Shown here in pieces: positions 25,288 to 35,111 of a DNA stretch of 64,000 bases (within the stretch, counting starts at the first letter, position 1; the number at the start of each line of letters is the position of its first letter). Source of the DNA: CAVQXR01 sp963717955 (GTDB lineage: Bacteria > Actinomycetota > Thermoleophilia > Gaiellales > Gaiellaceae); assembly GCA_963717955.1 (NCBI GenBank), contig CAVQXR010000001.1, forward strand, positions 620,001 through 684,000. Reading direction: 5' to 3'. The notes under the pieces are model-generated. The model saw only the letters and a list, made by a program, of their open reading frames with translations. It was not told where the DNA came from and made no database searches. Both the position numbers and the translations under genes were made by a program.

Positions 25288-25632
25288 ATGGCCTTCTACG
25301 CGGCTGTCGACGGCCGGCTGCTGAACGCGCTCGCAGGGATGACCGACTGCTCGCACGCCGAGGCGTGGAGGCGGCTCGCGCCGATCGCGGCCCGGCTCCG
25401 CGTTCGGCAGGCGAGCTACCCGACCGTGCGGCGCGCGCTGCTCGTCCATCGCGACCTCGAGCGTCGACTCCGGGATCGCCGCAAGCTTCGCGAGCGACTC
25501 GTCTCCGACCTCATGGCCGGGCGTGTCCCATGGGCCTGGCTCGAGACCCGGATTCTGGATGGCCCGGTCGTCGGGCACGGCGATCGGTACCGGGCGAGCC
25601 GCGGGCCTCCGAGGCGCCGGCGACGATCGTGA
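25288..25632 (+). CDS. small hypothetical protein
   Basis: A 114-residue protein that I do not recognise. It is rich in Arg, Ala and Leu and looks all-helical (residues 8-85). A short aromatic patch, VPWAWLETRILDG, precedes a basic tail RRRRRS. ATG 25288 is preferred over the more upstream in-frame start at 25249. It stands alone in a repeat-rich region and could be a DNA- or RNA-binding factor, but nothing proves that. Coding bias is plausible but not decisive. Confidence 0.5.
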   Translation: MAFYAAVDGRLLNALAGMTDCSHAEAWRRLAPIAARLRVRQASYPTVRRALLVHRDLERRLRDRRKLRERLVSDLMAGRVPWAWLETRILDGPVVGHGDRYRASRGPPRRRRRS

Positions 25633-25676
25633 CCGCGCTTCCCGGCCCACCCGACCGCGACGGCCTGAGCTAGCCT

Positions 25677-25983
25677 GCGCATGCCGGCGGCCGACGAGCC
25701 GGAGAACCCGGGACGAGCGACTTCGCGACGGCCGAGCAGAAGCTCGCCACTTCCTGCACGACGGTTCGTCAGCGCGCGACGGCGTCGACCGTGACCGCCA
25801 GCTCGGCCCACGGGACGGCGACGGGCTGAGCTGCTGGCGATGTCGGCCGACGGCATGCGGGCAGCCGGGTCGGGAAACGTTGCGGCCAGCGAGGAAGCTC
25901 GCCACCCTCCTGCTACGGCGTTCGTGCAGCGTGCGCCGGCCTCGACCGTGAGCGCGATCCGGCCCACCGGACGGTGACGGGCG
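25677..25983. repeat. diverged direct duplication, period about 155 bp
   Basis: Segment 25741-25826 aligns with 25896-25982 at roughly four of five positions, both starting AGCTCGCCAC and ending GACGGGC. The similarity extends upstream of each copy. The duplication overlaps the remnant coding sequence on the minus strand and may be a broken internal protein repeat. Confidence 0.6.
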
Positions 25984-26287
25984 TCCGGGATGTCGTCGTC
26001 GGTGCACTCGCCGTCGCGGTCCGCGTCGAGCCGGAGGCGCTGCACCGTGTCGTTTCTCAACACGAACCAGATGCGCGGGCTGCCCCGCCGGACGTGGTGC
26101 TCGTGTCGTCACCGGTCGAGCCGGCCCGGCTGAACGTCAGGGCCCCGTCGTCGCTCCCGGTGAGAGCGGCGGACGAGGGCCCGGCGAGCACGCCGAGCGC
26201 GGCACACGTCGCCGGTGTCAGGGCGAGTGCGGTCTTCGTTGCTCGTCGCATGGGCTCTCCTCGCGGACGGTTGCTCCCCTGCGTCAT
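25984..26287 (-). pseudogene. remnant of a secreted protein gene
   Basis: The minus strand opens with MRRATKTALALTPATCAAL and a signal-peptide-like region ending PSSAALTGSDDG, then runs into low-complexity GDDTSTTSGG sequence and a stop. The next frame continues with VLRNDTVQRLRLDADRDGE, suggesting one gene broken by a frameshift near 26060 and decaying downstream. It lies beside two RTX-type genes and may be a lost member of the same secreted set. Confidence 0.4.
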
Positions 26288-26364
26288 CGGCGCCCGTGTC
26301 GGAGCCGGACACCGCTTGATCGAGGGATTCGCCCGCCACCCCGTCCAGGGGGCCCCGGAAACGA

Positions 26365-26392
26365 CGCCGGCCCCGCGATGGCGGGGCCGGCG
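26365..26392 (-). terminator. terminator of the first RTX gene
   Basis: A perfect 12-bp stem, CGCCGGCCCCGC / GCGGGGCCGGCG with GATG loop, 24 bp beyond the RTX stop codon on the minus strand, followed by GTCGTTTCC. Confidence 0.75.
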
Positions 26393-26416
26393 TTCGGGAG
26401 GGGGTAGAGCCTGCGA

Positions 26417-28330
26417 CTAGTGGATGTTCTCGCAGTGTCTGTAGGTGGTGCTGCCCTTGCCGCCGGTGCAGTCGTCGCTCGAGCCGGCCTTGCCGTCGAG
26501 GACGTCCGTGCCGTCGTCTCCGAAGAGGTTGTCGTTGGCGTCGCCGCCGAGGAGGTTGTCGTTGCCCTTGCCGCCTCTGAGCGTGTCGGTCCCGGCAGCG
26601 CCCTTGAGGGTGTCGGCTCCCGCCTCGCCGAGGAGGGTGTCGTTGCCGGCCTCGCCGAGGAGGGTGTCGTTGCCGTCGTGCCCGCTCAGGCTGTCGTTGC
26701 CGTTCCCTCCGGACACGCTGTCGCCGCCGCCGCCGCTGCTGATGTCGTCGTTGCCGTCACCGCCGAGCACGTTGTCCACGCCGCCGAGGCCGCGCATGAC
26801 GTCCGCGCCGTCGAAGCCCTGGAGCTTGTTGGCTGCGCCGTCGCCCCTGAGGCTGTCGTTCCCCGACGAGCCGTCGAGGTTCTCGACCGACACGATCGTG
26901 TCGCTCCCCTGGCCCGTCGCGGTTCCCGCCTCGAGGTTCGCGTCCACGGCGCCCGTGGAGGCCTGGAAGGTGACGAGATCGACGCCGTTGCCGCCGATGA
27001 ACGCATCGTTCCCGAGCGCGCCAGCGAGCGTGTCGTTCCCGTCGAAGCCGTCGAGGCTGTTGTTCAAGTCGTCGCCGGTGATGGTGTCGTCGTGCGGCGA
27101 GCCGACGACGTTCTCGCAGCCGCTCAGAGTGTCGGTGCCGGCGGACGCGCCGGACGCCGAGTTGGCCGCGAGGTCGACGACGACCGCCGCCGTCTCGCCG
27201 TTGTAGCCGATGACGTCGTTGCCGTCCCCGCAGGTAAGCGGATCGTTGCCCGCCGCGCCGGTGAGCGAGTCGTTGCCGCCGCCGCCGTTGAGCACATTCA
27301 CGTCGCCGTCGCCGATGAGCGTGTCGGAGAAGGCGCTGCCGGTCACGTTCTCGCAGTCGCCGTCCGAACCGTCGCCGGCCGCCTCCCCGCCGCTGAACGT
27401 GTCGGGCGACGTGAGGAGGTTGACCGTGACACCGACCGTGACATCGACCGTGCCGGTCGAGTAGTCGAGCGTATCGGTGCCGGTGCCGCAGTTCAGGTCG
27501 TCGCCGCCGATGCCGCCGTCGAGGGTGTCGTCCCCGGCACCGCCGTTCAGATCGTCGGCCCCGGCACCGCCGTTCAGATCGTCGTTCCCGGTACCGCCGC
27601 CGAGGGCGTTCGGGCCGCCGTCGCCGGTGAGCGTGTCGTTGCCCGAGCCGCCGGTCACGTTCTCGCAGTCATCGTCCGGCGAACCGTCGCCGGTCGCCTG
27701 CCCGCCGCTGAACATGTTGGCGACGAGGAGGTTGACCGTGACACCGAGCGTGTCGGTCGAGTAGTCGAGCGTGTCGGTGCCGGCGCCGCAGTTCAGGTCG
27801 TCGCCACCGATGCCGCCGTTGAGGGTGTCGTTCCCGTCGTCTCCGAAGAGCTCGATCGTCCCCGGCGGTTCCGTTCAGGACATCGTCGTCGTCGCCGCCC
27901 TCCAGGTGGTCAGGGTGCGGGCTACCGGTGATCGTGTCGCTGCCGCCTCCGCCGATGACGGAGATGTCTCCGATATCACCGAAGTCTGGGTTGTCGAAGT
28001 CCGCGATAGTCACGCCGCTCAGGTTGATCGTGTTCGCGCCGTTCCCGGTGGTTTCGATCGTGAGCGACTCGACCTCTTCACAGGTGTGTGCTGTAGGACG
28101 TCGCCGTTGACGTCGTACCGCCGTTGCCGTCGCAGGTGACAGTCACGAGTCCGAGTCGGCGGTGATTTGGATGACGAAACGGGATTGGGATCATCGGTGA
28201 CGATGACGGCTGCCATCGCCGGGCTCGCGAACACGACCGCCCCGACGACCGCCGTCGCCAGCGCGAACAGCAGGCCGAGTCGGCTCCTCGCGCGCCGCTT
28301 CGTCGGCGTTCCGTTACTCGTGTCTCTCAT
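26417..28330 (-). CDS. secreted RTX-like calcium-binding repeat protein, frameshifted
   Basis: The gene starts with a signal peptide (MRDTSNGTPTKRRARSRLGL, then a hydrophobic helix ending ASPAMA) and continues as dozens of GGxGxDxxx nonapeptides, for example GGAGDDTLDGGIGGDD, which fold as Ca2+-binding beta-rolls. The last 432 residues are one open frame (from 27715). Frame changes near 27850 and at two points in 28060-28200 separate it from the N-terminus. Homologous blocks repeat internally (CENVTG-NDTL units). The role is probably an extracellular matrix or surface protein; no protease or lipase domain is visible. Confidence 0.75.
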
Positions 28331-28552
28331 CTGGGTCCCCCTCCTGTCGTGCCGGGCGGCGCAGGTGCCTCCCGGACGCTTCTTCCCTGGAAAGACGCCA
28401 CGTTTCCTCTCACGACGCTACCACCCGTCGCAGACGGCGGCAACCATTCGATCGGAACGCGATGCGTCAGGCCCCTGTGCCGCTCTCCACCACGACCCTT
28501 CGACCATCGCGCGCAGGGAAACGTTCCCGCGCCCGGTTCTCCGAAGGGCGGA
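28331..28552. other. gap between the two RTX genes
   Basis: This gap must hold the promoter of the first RTX gene and the end signal of the second, both on the minus strand. No gene and no clear promoter or hairpin is seen. Confidence 0.4.
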
Positions 28553-30580
28553 TCACGTCTCGCACCCCTGCACGCGGTCGCCGCGTCCGAGCCCCGGGGA
28601 GCCGGGGTCGCAGCGGTCGGTGCCCGTGCCGCCCAGGATCGCGTCTCGGCCGGCGCCGCCGGACAGGCCGTCGTCGCCGGCGCCACCGAGCAGGGTGTCC
28701 GCTCCCGGCCCGCCCGAGAGACGATCGTCGCCCGCCGAGCCTCGCAGCGCGTCCGCTCCGGTGCCGCCGCTGACCGTGTCGTCGCCGGCTCCACCGCCCA
28801 GCTCGTCGTCGCCTGCTCCGCCGTTCGCGACGTCGTCGCCGGCGGCCGCCTGGATCGCGTCGTCGCCGCCGTTGCCGTTCAGCACGTTCGCGCCCGCGTC
28901 GCCTGTGATCGCGTCGGCGAACGACGAGCCGCTCACGCTCTCGATCGCGCTCAGCGTGTCCGCCCCCTGGCCGGAGCCCCGGCCGGTCGCGAGGTCGATC
29001 CTGACGGCACCGCCCGCGGAGGCGAAGTCGGCCGTGTCGCCGCCCTCCCCGCCGTCGAGCGCGTCGCTGCCCGCCCCCCCGGCGAGAATGTCGTCGTCCG
29101 CGTCGCCGAAGAGCGAGTCGGTGCCGCCGAACGCCGAGAGCACGTCGTCGCCGGCGCCGCCGCGGAGGACATTCGCACCGCCTGGCTGACCGCGGAGCAC
29201 GTCGTCGCCGGCACCGCCGCGCACGTTCTCGACGTTCGACAGCGAGCTGGGCTGCCCCTCGCCCGGAAGGCCGGTCGAGCGCACGCCGCCGCAGTTGTCG
29301 CCCTCGCCGGGCTCGCCGTCGTTGTCGTCGCCCTCGAGCGTGACGACGACGCCGACCGTGCGCCCGCCGTAGTCGCAGGTGTCGAGCCCGGTGCCGCCGT
29401 CGAGGTCGTCGGCGCCGCTCGCGGCCGCGCCCTCGTCGAAGACGTCGTTGCCGGCGCCGCCGATGACGTGGTCGTTGCCGGTGCCGCCGGTGAGGACGTT
29501 GTCAGCGCGGTTCGAGACGAAGTTCGCCGACAGCAGGTCGTTCCCGTTCCCGCCGATCGCATGCTCGACGTCGAGGAACACGTGGTCGCGCTCGTCGCCG
29601 GAGTCGTCGGCGTCGCCGTCACCGTTCAGATCGGCGCCGTCGGGAACCGAGCCGAACAGCGGCTCGAGGAACACGCCGACCCGGGTCGTGCGCGACGCGT
29701 AGCTGACCGTGTCGGCGCCGGCGTTGCCGAACAGCCAGTCCGAGCCGCTCGCCGTCCCGCTCCCGCCCTGGGCGAGCGACGTCCCTTCGTTCTCGTCGAA
29801 CGTATCGTCGCCGGGCCCGCCGAGCATGCAGTCGTCGCCCGCGTCACCCGCGATCGTGTCGTCGCCCGGGCCGCCGTCGAGGGCGTTGCCCTCGTCGTCG
29901 CCGGAGAGCGTGTCGTCACCGGCTGAGCCGATGAGATGCTCGACGCCCTGGAGCGTGTCGGTGCCGTCGGGGCTCGTCGCGGTGCCGGGGTGCTGCTCGC
30001 CCGGATCGAGGTCAGCCACGATCGGGCCGGGGGACGCGCTGTAGTCGGCCAGGTCGCCGCCGGAGCCGATCACCTCGACCTCGCCCGTCGCCGGGTCGAT
30101 CGCGACCGCGCAGGTGGCGGTCGCGGCTCCTCCGCCGTCGATGACGTCGTCGCCGGTCCCGCCCACGAGGCGGTCGGCGCCCACTCCTCCGCGCAGCACG
30201 TCGTCGCCGGCACCGCCGTCCAGGACGACGGGCACCGTTGCGAGCGATGCGTCGATCACGTCGTCGCCGCCTGCGCCGAGGATCAGGATCGTCCCGGGTC
30301 GTGCTGCGCCCGGGGCGAGCCGGACGTCGGCGCGCCCGTCGGCGTCGAGGTCAGCGACCGCTCGCGGGCCTGCGAGGACCCGGATCGAGTCGGCACCGTT
30401 CGACCCGACGAGCACGAGCCGGCTTGCCACCGGCACGCCGGCCGCGCCGATCGTGAGCTGCTCGCCGGCACGCACCCGCAGCGTGGCGCCCGGATCGGCG
30501 AGAGCGGCGGACGATGCCGCAAGCGAAGCGACCGCCGCGACAGCCGCCGTGAAGAGCCCCCTCGCCGTTCGGAGTCCCAC
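28553..30580 (-). CDS. secreted RTX-like calcium-binding repeat protein
   Basis: About 675 residues. GTG 30580 is preceded by GGGAAGGGGG and gives a standard signal peptide (VGLRTARGLFTAAVAAVASL, cleavage near SSAALA); the open frame continues upstream to 30658 but that extension is Cys/Arg-rich and unlikely. The mature part is almost entirely GGxGDDxLxGG-type repeats with spacer modules such as DYSASPGPIVADLDPG. It is intact while the neighbouring RTX gene is broken. A single Cys-containing tail (DRCDPGS...VQGCET) may seal the end of the roll. Confidence 0.82.
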   Translation of the reverse strand: MGLRTARGLFTAAVAAVASLAASSAALADPGATLRVRAGEQLTIGAAGVPVASRLVLVGSNGADSIRVLAGPRAVADLDADGRADVRLAPGAARPGTILILGAGGDDVIDASLATVPVVLDGGAGDDVLRGGVGADRLVGGTGDDVIDGGGAATATCAVAIDPATGEVEVIGSGGDLADYSASPGPIVADLDPGEQHPGTATSPDGTDTLQGVEHLIGSAGDDTLSGDDEGNALDGGPGDDTIAGDAGDDCMLGGPGDDTFDENEGTSLAQGGSGTASGSDWLFGNAGADTVSYASRTTRVGVFLEPLFGSVPDGADLNGDGDADDSGDERDHVFLDVEHAIGGNGNDLLSANFVSNRADNVLTGGTGNDHVIGGAGNDVFDEGAAASGADDLDGGTGLDTCDYGGRTVGVVVTLEGDDNDGEPGEGDNCGGVRSTGLPGEGQPSSLSNVENVRGGAGDDVLRGQPGGANVLRGGAGDDVLSAFGGTDSLFGDADDDILAGGAGSDALDGGEGGDTADFASAGGAVRIDLATGRGSGQGADTLSAIESVSGSSFADAITGDAGANVLNGNGGDDAIQAAAGDDVANGGAGDDELGGGAGDDTVSGGTGADALRGSAGDDRLSGGPGADTLLGGAGDDGLSGGAGRDAILGGTGTDRCDPGSPGLGRGDRVQGCET

Positions 30581-30745
30581 CGGACACCCCCTTCCCCACC
30601 AGGGACCGTAGCAGCGGGGTCGGCGGCGGACAACGGCGGCGCAACAACGCTTACACACTCCTTACACATCGCGGTCGCGTGGGTGCGTGGGACGGGAAAG
30701 TCGCGCCCGTCGAGCAGCCCGCCCGTCGGTAGGATCTGGCCAGCG

Positions 30746-31780
30746 GTGCAGAGGCTTCGGCGCACGCCCCTCTACGAGCGACACGCGGCGGCGGGCGCGC
30801 GACTCGTCCCGTTCGCCGGGTGGGAGCTGCCGGTGCAGTACACGTCGATCGTCGAGGAGCATCGGGCCGTGCGCGGGCGCGCGGGCGTCTTCGACGTGTC
30901 GCACATGGGCCAGCTCGAGGTGACGGGGTACGGGGCGTTGCGCCTACTTGCAGGAGCAGGCTCTCGAACGATCTCGACGCGCATCGCCCCGGGCGAGGCG
31001 CAGTACACGCTGCTGTCGAACGAGCGCGGCGGGGTGATCGACGACCTGATCGCCTACGGCGCGAGGACGGCTACCTGCTCGTCGTCAACGCGTCCAACGT
31101 GGAGGTGGACGCGGCCGTGCTCGCCGCGGCCCGCGACGTGTCGGCCGAGTGGGCGATGCTGGCGGTGCAGGGGCCCGCGGCGCTGGAGCTGCTCGGCATC
31201 GACATCGAGCCGTTCGCGTGTCGCGCGAGGACGAGGTGCTCGGCGTCCGCTGCGTCGTCTGCGGGACCGGGTACACGGGCGAGCGCGGCTGCGAGCTGCT
31301 CTGCGCCCCGGCATCGACGCCGTCGCGCTCTGGGATCGCGTGCTCGAGCGCGGCGTCGTCCCCTGCGGGCTCGGCGCCCGCGACACGCTCCGGCTCGAGG
31401 CGTGCTATCCGCTGCACGGGCAGGACCTCACGCCCGGAGCGGACGCCGATCGAGGCCGGGCTCGGCTGGGCGTGCGCGCTCGAGAAGGACGTTCCCTGGC
31501 GTGGCGGTGCTGCGCCGCCAGCGCGACGAGGGGCCGGCCGAGCGGCTGGTCGCGTTCGTGATGGAGGAGAAGGCGATCCCGCGCGCGGGCATGGCGGTGC
31601 TCGAGGGCGGCGAGGTGACCTCGGGCGGCTTCTCGCCGAGCCTCGACCGCGGCATCGGGCTCGCGTACGTGCCGGCGGCGCTCGTCGTCGCCGGGAGCCG
31701 CGATGACGATCGACGTGCGCGGCCGGCCGCGAGCCGCCCGACGTCGTCGGAAGCCGATCTACCGACGAAAGGAGCACTGA
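30746..31780 (+). CDS. gcvT: aminomethyltransferase (glycine cleavage T protein), frameshifted
   Basis: The tetrahydrofolate-dependent T protein of glycine cleavage. Conserved pieces appear in order but in changing frames: TPLYERHAAAGARLVPFAGW, VFDVSHMGQ, RLSNDLD, AQYTLLSNERGGVIDDLIAY, YLLVVNASN, the GYTGERGCELL stretch, GARDTLRLEACYPLHGQDL and GGFSPSLDRGIGLAYVP. At least seven indels lie between about 30960 and 31710. The amino acid pieces are well conserved, so sequence errors are likelier than decay. It starts at GTG 30746, 10 nt after TAGGAT, and heads the gcv operon. Confidence 0.85.
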
Positions 31781-31783
31781 GCC

Positions 31784-32182
31784 GTGGCCGCGAGCGAGAC
31801 CTACCCGGACGACCTTCGCTACCACCCCGAGCACGACTGGGCGCGCATCGAGGGCGACGAGGCCGTGCTCGGCATCACCTGGCACGCCCAGGACGCGCTC
31901 GGCGAGATCGTCCACTACGAGCCGCCGGAGCCCGGGCGAGGTGATCGCAGAAGGACACGAGCTACGGCGAGGTCGAGTCGGTGAAGGCCGTCTCCGACCT
32001 CGTCTCGCCGCTCTCGGGCGAGGTGCTCGAGGTCAACGAGGAGGTCGTCGACGCGCCCGAGCTCGTCAACGACGACCCGTACGGCGCGGGCTGGCTCGTG
32101 CGGATCCGGCTTGCGCGACGCCGCCGAGGTCGACGAGCTGCTCGACGCCGACGCCTACCGCGCGCTGCTCGCCGACGCCTGA
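31784..32182 (+). CDS. gcvH: glycine cleavage H protein, frameshifted
   Basis: The lipoyl carrier that shuttles the aminomethyl group between P and T proteins. The N-terminus (YPDDLRYHPEHDWARIEGDE) is in one frame. The lipoyl site ESVKAVSDLVSPLSGEV, with the modified Lys in ESVKA, is in another, and the C-terminus (RDAAEVDELLDADAYRALL) is in a third. Frame breaks lie near 31940-31980 and 32110. The GTG follows an AAGGAG site. The stop overlaps the gcvPA ATG. Confidence 0.85.
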
Positions 32183-33562
32183 TGGCCCGCGGTCTCGACG
32201 AGCCGGGAACGCACCCCTACCTCTCGCTCACCGACGCCGACCGCCGCGAGATGCTGACGGCGATCGGCGTCGAGACCGTCGAGGAGCTCTTCCGGGACAT
32301 CCCGGCCGGCGTGCGGTTCGGCGGGCAGCTCGAGCTCGAGCCGGCGCTGTCCGAGCTCGAGCTCGTCCGCGATCTGGGGGCGCTCGCCGCGCGGAACGTC
32401 GCGACGTGGGCGAGGAGCTCTCGTTCCTCGGCGCCGGGATCTACGACCACTACGTGCCGGCGGTCGTCGACGCGGTTCTCGCCCGCGGCGAGCTGCTCAC
32501 CGCGTACACGCCCTACCAGCCGGAGATGAGCCAGGGCGATGCTGCAGGCGATCTTCGAGTACCAGACCGCGATCTGCGAGCTGACGGGCATGGACGTCTC
32601 GAACGCCTCGGGCTACGACGGGACGCACGGTGGCGGCGGACGCCTGCTACATGGCGAAGCACGCTGACCGGGCGCACGAGGATCGTCGTCGCCGAGACGC
32701 TGAGCCCGCAGGTGCGCGCGGTCGTCTCGCACCTACGCGGTCGGGTTCGGGATGGAGGTCGTCGACGGTGCCGCACCGCGGCGGCACGATCGACCCCGGC
32801 CGAGCTCGCCGCGGCGGCGGAGGGCGCCGCGATCGTCCTCTTCCAGCAGCCGAACTTCTTCGGCTGCCTCGAGCCCGCGCCGGAGCTGGCGGCCGCGGCC
32901 GAGGCGGCGGGCGCGCTGGCCTGCGCCCACGTCGACCCGCTCTCGCTCGGCGTGCTCGAGGCGCCGGGCGCCTACGGCTGCGCGCATCGCGATCGGGGAG
33001 GGGCAGTCGGCCGGCAACCCGCCGTCGTTCGGCGGCCCGCACTACGGGTTCCTCGCCTCGACGCGAGGACGCTGATGCGCAGGCTGCCCGGCCGGATCGC
33101 CGGCGAGACGGTCGACGGCCAGGGCCAGCGCGGCTTCGTCCTCACGTTGCAGACGCGCGAGCAGCACATCCGGCGGGAGAAGGCCACCTCGAACATCACG
33201 ACGAACCAGACGCTGCTCGCCCTCGCCGGTCTCGTCTACCTCTCCTGGCTCGGCCCGACCGGGCTGGCAGAGCTGGGTGAGACGTGCCTCGCGCTGGCCG
33301 GCGGGCGAGGGAGCGGCTCGCCGAGGCCGGCTTCCCGCCGGCGTTCGAGCGCCCGCACTTCAAGGAGGTCGCCGTCCGGCTGCCCCGTCGCGGCCGAGGC
33401 CGCGGGCGCGCGCGCGCGGGACGCGAGGGATCCACCCCGGCTACGCGCTCGGCAGGGACTACCCGCGGCATCGAGGACGTGCTGCTCGTCGCCTGACCGA
33501 GAAGCGCACGCCGGCCGAGATCGACCGCCTCGCCGAGGTGCTCCGCGAGGTGGCCGCGATGA
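32182..33562 (+). CDS. gcvPA: glycine dehydrogenase (decarboxylating) subunit 1, frameshifted
   Basis: The N-terminal half of the split P protein. Pieces in order: MARGLDEPGTHPYLSLTDAD, FLGAGIYDHYVPAVVD, LTAYTPYQPEMSQG, YQTAICELTGMDVSNAS, AADACYMAKHA, VLFQQPNFFGCLEP, NPPSFGGPHYGFLA, GFVLTLQTREQHIRREKATSN and ITTNQTLLALA. At least eight frame changes occur. The C-terminal EKRTPAEIDRLAEVLREVAA continues past an apparent stop at 33494-33496, which is another frame error. The end near 33562 is an estimate. Confidence 0.82.
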
Positions 33563-35027
33563 GGCTGCCTGTTACGAGAAGTCCAGGCCGGGCCGCGAGG
33601 GCGAGCCGCTCCCGCAGCCCGGAGCTGCCCCGTGCCCGAGGTCCCGCGCGAGCTCGCGCCGCGCGGCACCGCCGCGGCTTGCCGGAGGTCGCGGAGCCGG
33701 AGCTGCTGCGGCCACTTCACGGAGCTCTCGACCCGCAACTTCGGCGATCGACAGCGGGCTTCTACCCGCTCGGCTCCTGCACGATGAAGCACAACCCGAG
33801 GGTCAACGAGCGGCTGGCCGCGCTGCCGGGCTTCCGCGATCTTCACCCTCACCAGGAGATCGGAGGCGTGTCAGGGAGCCCTCGAGCTGATGTGGAGACT
33901 CGAGGCGCTCCTCGCCGAGCTGACCGGGCCTCGACGCGGTCACGCTGCAGCCCGCGGCCGGGTCGCAGGGGGAGCTGCTCGGGCTGCTGCTGCTCCGGGC
34001 CTACTACGCCGAGCGCGGTGAGACCGAGCGCACCGAGATCATCGTCCCCGACACCGCGCACGGCACGAATCCTGCGAGCGTGACGATGGCCGGGTTCACG
34101 CTCGTCGGGTCGCGACCGACGCGCGCGGGAACGTCGATCTCGCCGATCTGCGGTCGAGGGTCTCGGAGCGGACGGCCGGCCTGATGCTCACGAACCCGTC
34201 GACGCTCGGGCTCTTCGACGAGGGCATCGAGGAGGTGACGCGCATCGTCCACGAGGCCGGGGGTCTCTGCTACTACGACGGCGCCAACCTCAACGCGGTC
34301 TGCGGGATCTCACGGCCGGGCGACATGGGCTTCGACGTCGTCCACATCAACCTCCACAAGACGTTCTAGCCAGCCGCACGGCGGCGGCGGGCCGGGCGGC
34401 GGCCCGATCGCCGTCGCGGGACGTCCTCGAGCCGTACCTGCCGGTGCCCGTGCTCGTCCGTCGGGAGGACGGGACGTTCGACCTCGAGCGCGACCGGCCG
34501 CGCTCGGTCGGCAAGGTGCGGGGCTTCGCCGGGCCGTTCGGCGTCTTCGTGCGCTCCTACGCCTTCATCCGCGCCTACGGGCCGGGGCTGCGCGAGCATG
34601 TCCGAGACCGCCGTGCTGAACGCCAACTACCTGCTCGCCGCCTCCGAGACGCCTACGATCTCCCCTACGACCGGCTGTGCATGCACGAGTTCGTCCTCTC
34701 CGCACGCAGCGCTCAAGCGCGAGCACGGCGTCACCGCGCTCGACGTCGCCAAGCGGCTGATGGACTTCGGCTTCCATCCGCCGACGATCTACTTCCCGCT
34801 CGTCGTGCCGGAGGCGCTCATGATCGAGCCGACCGAGACGGAGGCGAAGGAGACCCTCGACGCAGTTCGTCGACGCGATGCTCGCGATCGCCCGCGAGGC
34901 CGCAGCCGACCCGGCGCTGCTCCAGGAGGCGCCGCACACGCGCCCGGTCGAGCGGCTCGACGAGGTGAAGGCGGTCAAGCAGCCGCTGGTGCGCTACCGC
35001 TTCGAGGAGCATCCGACGCGCGGCTGA
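33559..35027 (+). CDS. gcvPB: glycine dehydrogenase (decarboxylating) subunit 2, frameshifted
   Basis: The C-terminal, PLP-carrying half of the split P protein. Recognisable stretches are YEKSRPGREGEPLPQP, GFYPLGSCTMKHNPRVNE, DAVTLQPAAGSQGELLGL, VPDTAHGTNPASVTMAGF, YYDGANLNAVCGI, HINLHKTF (PLP lysine), PVPVLVRREDG and HGVTALDVAKRLMDFGFHPP. At 34369 a TAG appears right after HKTF. Deleting one T there restores FSQPHGGGGPGGGP, the family consensus, pointing to a base-call insertion. Several further indels exist. Confidence 0.83.
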
Positions 35028-35093
35028 GCGCGGGCCGCCGCGCGTTCGCGACGGCGTGCGCTGATACGCGACCGTCGCGTGACACTTCAGGAG

Positions 35094-35111
35094 CGGTGCC
35101 TGCAGGCACCG
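35094..35111. terminator. bidirectional hairpin between gcvPB and rlmN
   Basis: CGGTGCC-TGCA-GGCACCG is an 18-bp palindrome between two convergent genes. A second hairpin, CGCGACGG/CCGTCGCG, lies at about 35047-35079. Confidence 0.65.

Noticed and set aside
26420..27931. Long plus-strand open frame of about 500 residues opposite the first RTX gene
   Set aside because: It is the antisense of GGxGxD repeats, giving low-complexity Val/Ala/Glu-rich sequence; the minus strand carries the signal peptide and calcium-binding repeats.
28349..29926. Long plus-strand open frame opposite the second RTX gene
   Set aside because: Same reason; the minus-strand gene is complete, with signal peptide and ribosome site.
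30746..35027. True pseudogenisation of the glycine cleavage operon
   Set aside because: Motifs are conserved in all pieces and single-base corrections restore consensus; errors are more likely, though not proven.
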